Positions 34,609 to 36,682 of a stretch of 36,682 nucleotides of DNA are shown here, piece after piece. This DNA is from Rhizobium sp. Q54 (GTDB lineage Bacteria; Pseudomonadota; Alphaproteobacteria; Rhizobiales; Xanthobacteraceae), in contig CAMAUC010000030.1 in assembly GCA_945861265.1 (NCBI GenBank), positions 1 through 36,682 on the forward strand, read 5' to 3'. The translations under genes were made by a program, and so were the position numbers. The notes below the pieces were generated by a model, which saw only the letters and a list, made by a program, of their open reading frames with translations, searched no databases and was not told the DNA's origin. Numbering within the stretch: the first letter of the stretch is position 1; each line of letters starts with the position of its first letter.

Positions 34609-36682
34609 ATGGCCGGGCTGAAGACCTATCACGCCAAGCGCCGGTTCGGTGTCACCGCCGAGCCAAAGGGCAAGATCGCGCGCAGGGCCGGACAGGCTTT
34701 TGTCATCCAGAAGCATGCGGCGCGCCGCCTGCACTACGACCTCCGCCTCGAGCTCGACGGCGTCATGAAAAGCTGGGCGGTGACGCGCGGCCCCAGTCTG
34801 TCGCCGAGCGAAAAGCGCCTTGCCGTGCAAGTCGAGGATCATCCGATCGACTATAACAAGTTCGAAGGGACCATCCCCGCGGGGGAATATGGCGGCGGCA
34901 CCGTCATGGTCTGGGATCGTGGCACCTGGTCGCCGGAGCACGACGCCCACAAGGGCCTGAAGAAGGGCCACCTGTCCTTTTTTCTGAATGGCGAGAAACT
35001 GCACGGCCTCTGGCATCTCGTCCGGTTGAAACGGCGGCGCGGCGAGAGCAAAAACAATTGGCTGCTGATCAAGTCCGACGATGAAGCCGCCGGCAAGCCA
35101 CGCGACAAGGACATATTGGAAGAAGCGCCGCTCTCGGTGAAAACCGGCCGCACGATGGAAGAGGTCGCCACCGGCCGTTCAAGGTCCAAAGCTGTGAAAA
35201 AACAGACCGCGCAGAAAAGAAAAACGGTCGCGAAGGCTAAAAAAACAAAGGCGAAAAAGACAAAGCCGGATTCTGTAAAAGCCCCGAAACCAAAACGCGC
35301 GCTCGCCGCTGCCGCACGGCAAATTCGCAAGGTCTCGTCGGCGGAAAAACCCGCGGCTCTGCCCGCATTCGTCAAGCCGTGCCTGGCGACGCTCGCAGAG
35401 AAAGCCCCCGACAGCGGCAATTGGATTCACGAAATCAAGTTCGACGGCTATCGTCTTCAAGCCCGGCTCGAAGACGGAAAGGTCGTCCTGCTCACCCGCA
35501 ACGGTCTGGACTGGACTGGCAAATTCCCTGGCATCGCCAAAGCCGTCGCGGCGTTGAAAGCAGACCGGGCTTTGATCGACGGCGAGTTGGTGGTTGACGA
35601 TCCGGACGGCGTCTCCAGCTTTTCACTCCTGCAACAAGAACTGACGTCGGGGCGTCCGGATCGCCTGGTCTTCTATGCGTTCGATCTCATGCATCTTGAT
35701 GGCGTCGACATGCGCCCGCTGCCGCTCTTGAAGCGCAAGGACGCCCTCGCCAGACTGCTAAATCGTACGCCGACAATCGCCACAATCCGATTGAGCGAGT
35801 CGATCGACGAAAGCGGCTCGGTCCTGCTCAAGCACGCCTGCCGCATGCATCTGGAAGGCATCGTCTCGAAGCGCAGCGATGCGCCCTATCGCTCCGGCCG
35901 CGGCCACGACTGGATCAAGACCAAATGCACCGACCGGCAGGAATTCGTCATTGCCGGCTTTGTCCCCGCCAGCAACGACGCCCGCGCCGTCGGCGCGCTG
36001 GTGCTCGGCGTCTTTGACAAAGGCAAACTGCGCTATGCCGGCCGCACCGGGACTGGCTTCACGCACGCATCAGCGAGCGAACTTTATCGAAAACTTCACG
36101 GACTGAAGCGCGACCGCACCAGTTTTGCCGCACTGCCTTCGGAAGAGCGCGGCACGCGCAGCCCGGTCTGGATCGAGCCTGCACTGGTGGCGGAGGTTGA
36201 TTTCCACGGCTGGACCCATGGCGGCCGCGTTCGCCATGCATCGTTCCAGGGCTTGCGTGAGGATAAGGCGGCTGGCGACGTCGTTCACGAAGTGAAGGAC
36301 AAGGCTGCCGCGGCAGCGGCCGCAAACAAGTCCGCGACCGTCAAAAAGCGAAGCGCTCCGGTCGGCAAATCAAGCGTAAAAAAAGCCGGCAAGAACGCCA
36401 GGGCCGTTGTCGGCTCAATTACGCTTACCCATCCGGACCGCGTCTATTGGGAAGATGCCGGTGTCACGAAAATGGACCTCGCTAAATACTATCGCTCGGT
36501 CTGGAAGTGGATGCGCCCGCACGTCGCCGGCCGGCCGATCTCGCTGCTGCGCTGTCCCGAAGGCGCCGCCGGGCAATGCTTCTTTCAGAAGCACGCGGCC
36601 GCCGGCATCGCCACCGACCATCTGCATCTGGTACCGGAAAAGGGCGACAAGATCATTACCATCGACGAACTCGACGGCTTGA
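34609..36682 (+). CDS. ligD: Multifunctional DNA ligase D (3' end cut by the window)
   Basis: The end-joining partner of Ku; 691 codons are visible with no stop. The order is phosphoesterase, ligase, polymerase. The 3'-phosphoesterase domain (about 10-190) has QKHAARRLHYDLRLELDG, with His36, His42 and Asp44 as likely metal or catalytic residues, and EGTIPAGEYGGGTVMVWDRG. A Lys-rich linker (about 195-250) follows. The ATP-dependent ligase domain has the adenylated Lys277 in HEIKFDGYRLQ, then LIDGELVV and LEGIVSKR. The OB part contains YAGRTGTGF. After a second Ala/Lys-rich linker, the primase-type polymerase domain starts near residue 600 (ITLTHPDRVYWEDAGVTKMD), and its catalytic residues lie outside the window. 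Many other bacteria place the domains in a different order. The ATG at 34609 lies 14 bases after ku. Confidence 0.95.
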   Translation, partial: MAGLKTYHAKRRFGVTAEPKGKIARRAGQAFVIQKHAARRLHYDLRLELDGVMKSWAVTRGPSLSPSEKRLAVQVEDHPIDYNKFEGTIPAGEYGGGTVMVWDRGTWSPEHDAHKGLKKGHLSFFLNGEKLHGLWHLVRLKRRRGESKNNWLLIKSDDEAAGKPRDKDILEEAPLSVKTGRTMEEVATGRSRSKAVKKQTAQKRKTVAKAKKTKAKKTKPDSVKAPKPKRALAAAARQIRKVSSAEKPAALPAFVKPCLATLAEKAPDSGNWIHEIKFDGYRLQARLEDGKVVLLTRNGLDWTGKFPGIAKAVAALKADRALIDGELVVDDPDGVSSFSLLQQELTSGRPDRLVFYAFDLMHLDGVDMRPLPLLKRKDALARLLNRTPTIATIRLSESIDESGSVLLKHACRMHLEGIVSKRSDAPYRSGRGHDWIKTKCTDRQEFVIAGFVPASNDARAVGALVLGVFDKGKLRYAGRTGTGFTHASASELYRKLHGLKRDRTSFAALPSEERGTRSPVWIEPALVAEVDFHGWTHGGRVRHASFQGLREDKAAGDVVHEVKDKAAAAAAANKSATVKKRSAPVGKSSVKKAGKNARAVVGSITLTHPDRVYWEDAGVTKMDLAKYYRSVWKWMRPHVAGRPISLLRCPEGAAGQCFFQKHAAAGIATDHLHLVPEKGDKIITIDELDGL

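Overview
The window is high-GC DNA with alphaproteobacterial, Rhizobiales-type (Bradyrhizobium/Xanthobacteraceae-like) gene content. The evidence is a PhyR-NepR-EcfG general stress response locus, a DUF992 protein, an Omp2b-type porin, a Ku/LigD end-joining pair, and guaA, rsmB and guaB close together. It reads as a chromosome segment with two mobile-DNA scars. All family calls come from reading motifs in the translated sequence; no database search was possible.

Layout. (1) 1-545 is AT-rich and holds the N-terminal part of a tyrosine integrase with a one-base frameshift. It lies just past the 3' end of guaA, a known island insertion site, so this is probably the edge of a genomic island. (2) 549-11394 is housekeeping: guaA, aat, a Pro/Lys-rich membrane-anchored protein, rsmB, a MAPEG protein, guaB, a DHA2-type exporter, rlmE and ppx. 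(3) 11591-18852 holds molybdenum hydroxylases: a lone form II CoxL-like large subunit, then a convergent isoquinoline-oxidoreductase-like pair (2Fe-2S subunit and Tat-exported molybdopterin subunit), then an MFS transporter. (4) 19014-24980 is an accessory patch: tRNA-Gln(CTG), a cold shock protein, an XRE regulator, a porin whose signal peptide is replaced by unrelated sequence, a tyrosine integrase, an AT-rich stretch, and a compact family-A-polymerase-like protein. (5) 25088-29941 looks like one catabolic operon: an MFS symporter with an unusual C-terminal extension, a His-rich LVIVD beta-propeller, a TIM-barrel isomerase/epimerase and a Kelch propeller, closed by a strong terminator. (6) 30011-36682 is stress response and repair: DUF992, a PAS-HWE-type histidine kinase, phyR, divergent nepR-ecfG, ku and ligD (cut by the window end).

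How the genes work together. In region 6 the kinase, PhyR, NepR and EcfG form a partner-switching circuit. Both divergent promoters between phyR and nepR match the EcfG consensus. Similar sites precede ku and, with one mismatch, the kinase gene, so the locus may tie DNA end joining to general stress. In region 5 uptake is coupled to three soluble enzymes of unknown substrate; this is the best candidate for an uncharacterised pathway. The polymerase-like protein at 23880-24980 is the most unusual single protein.
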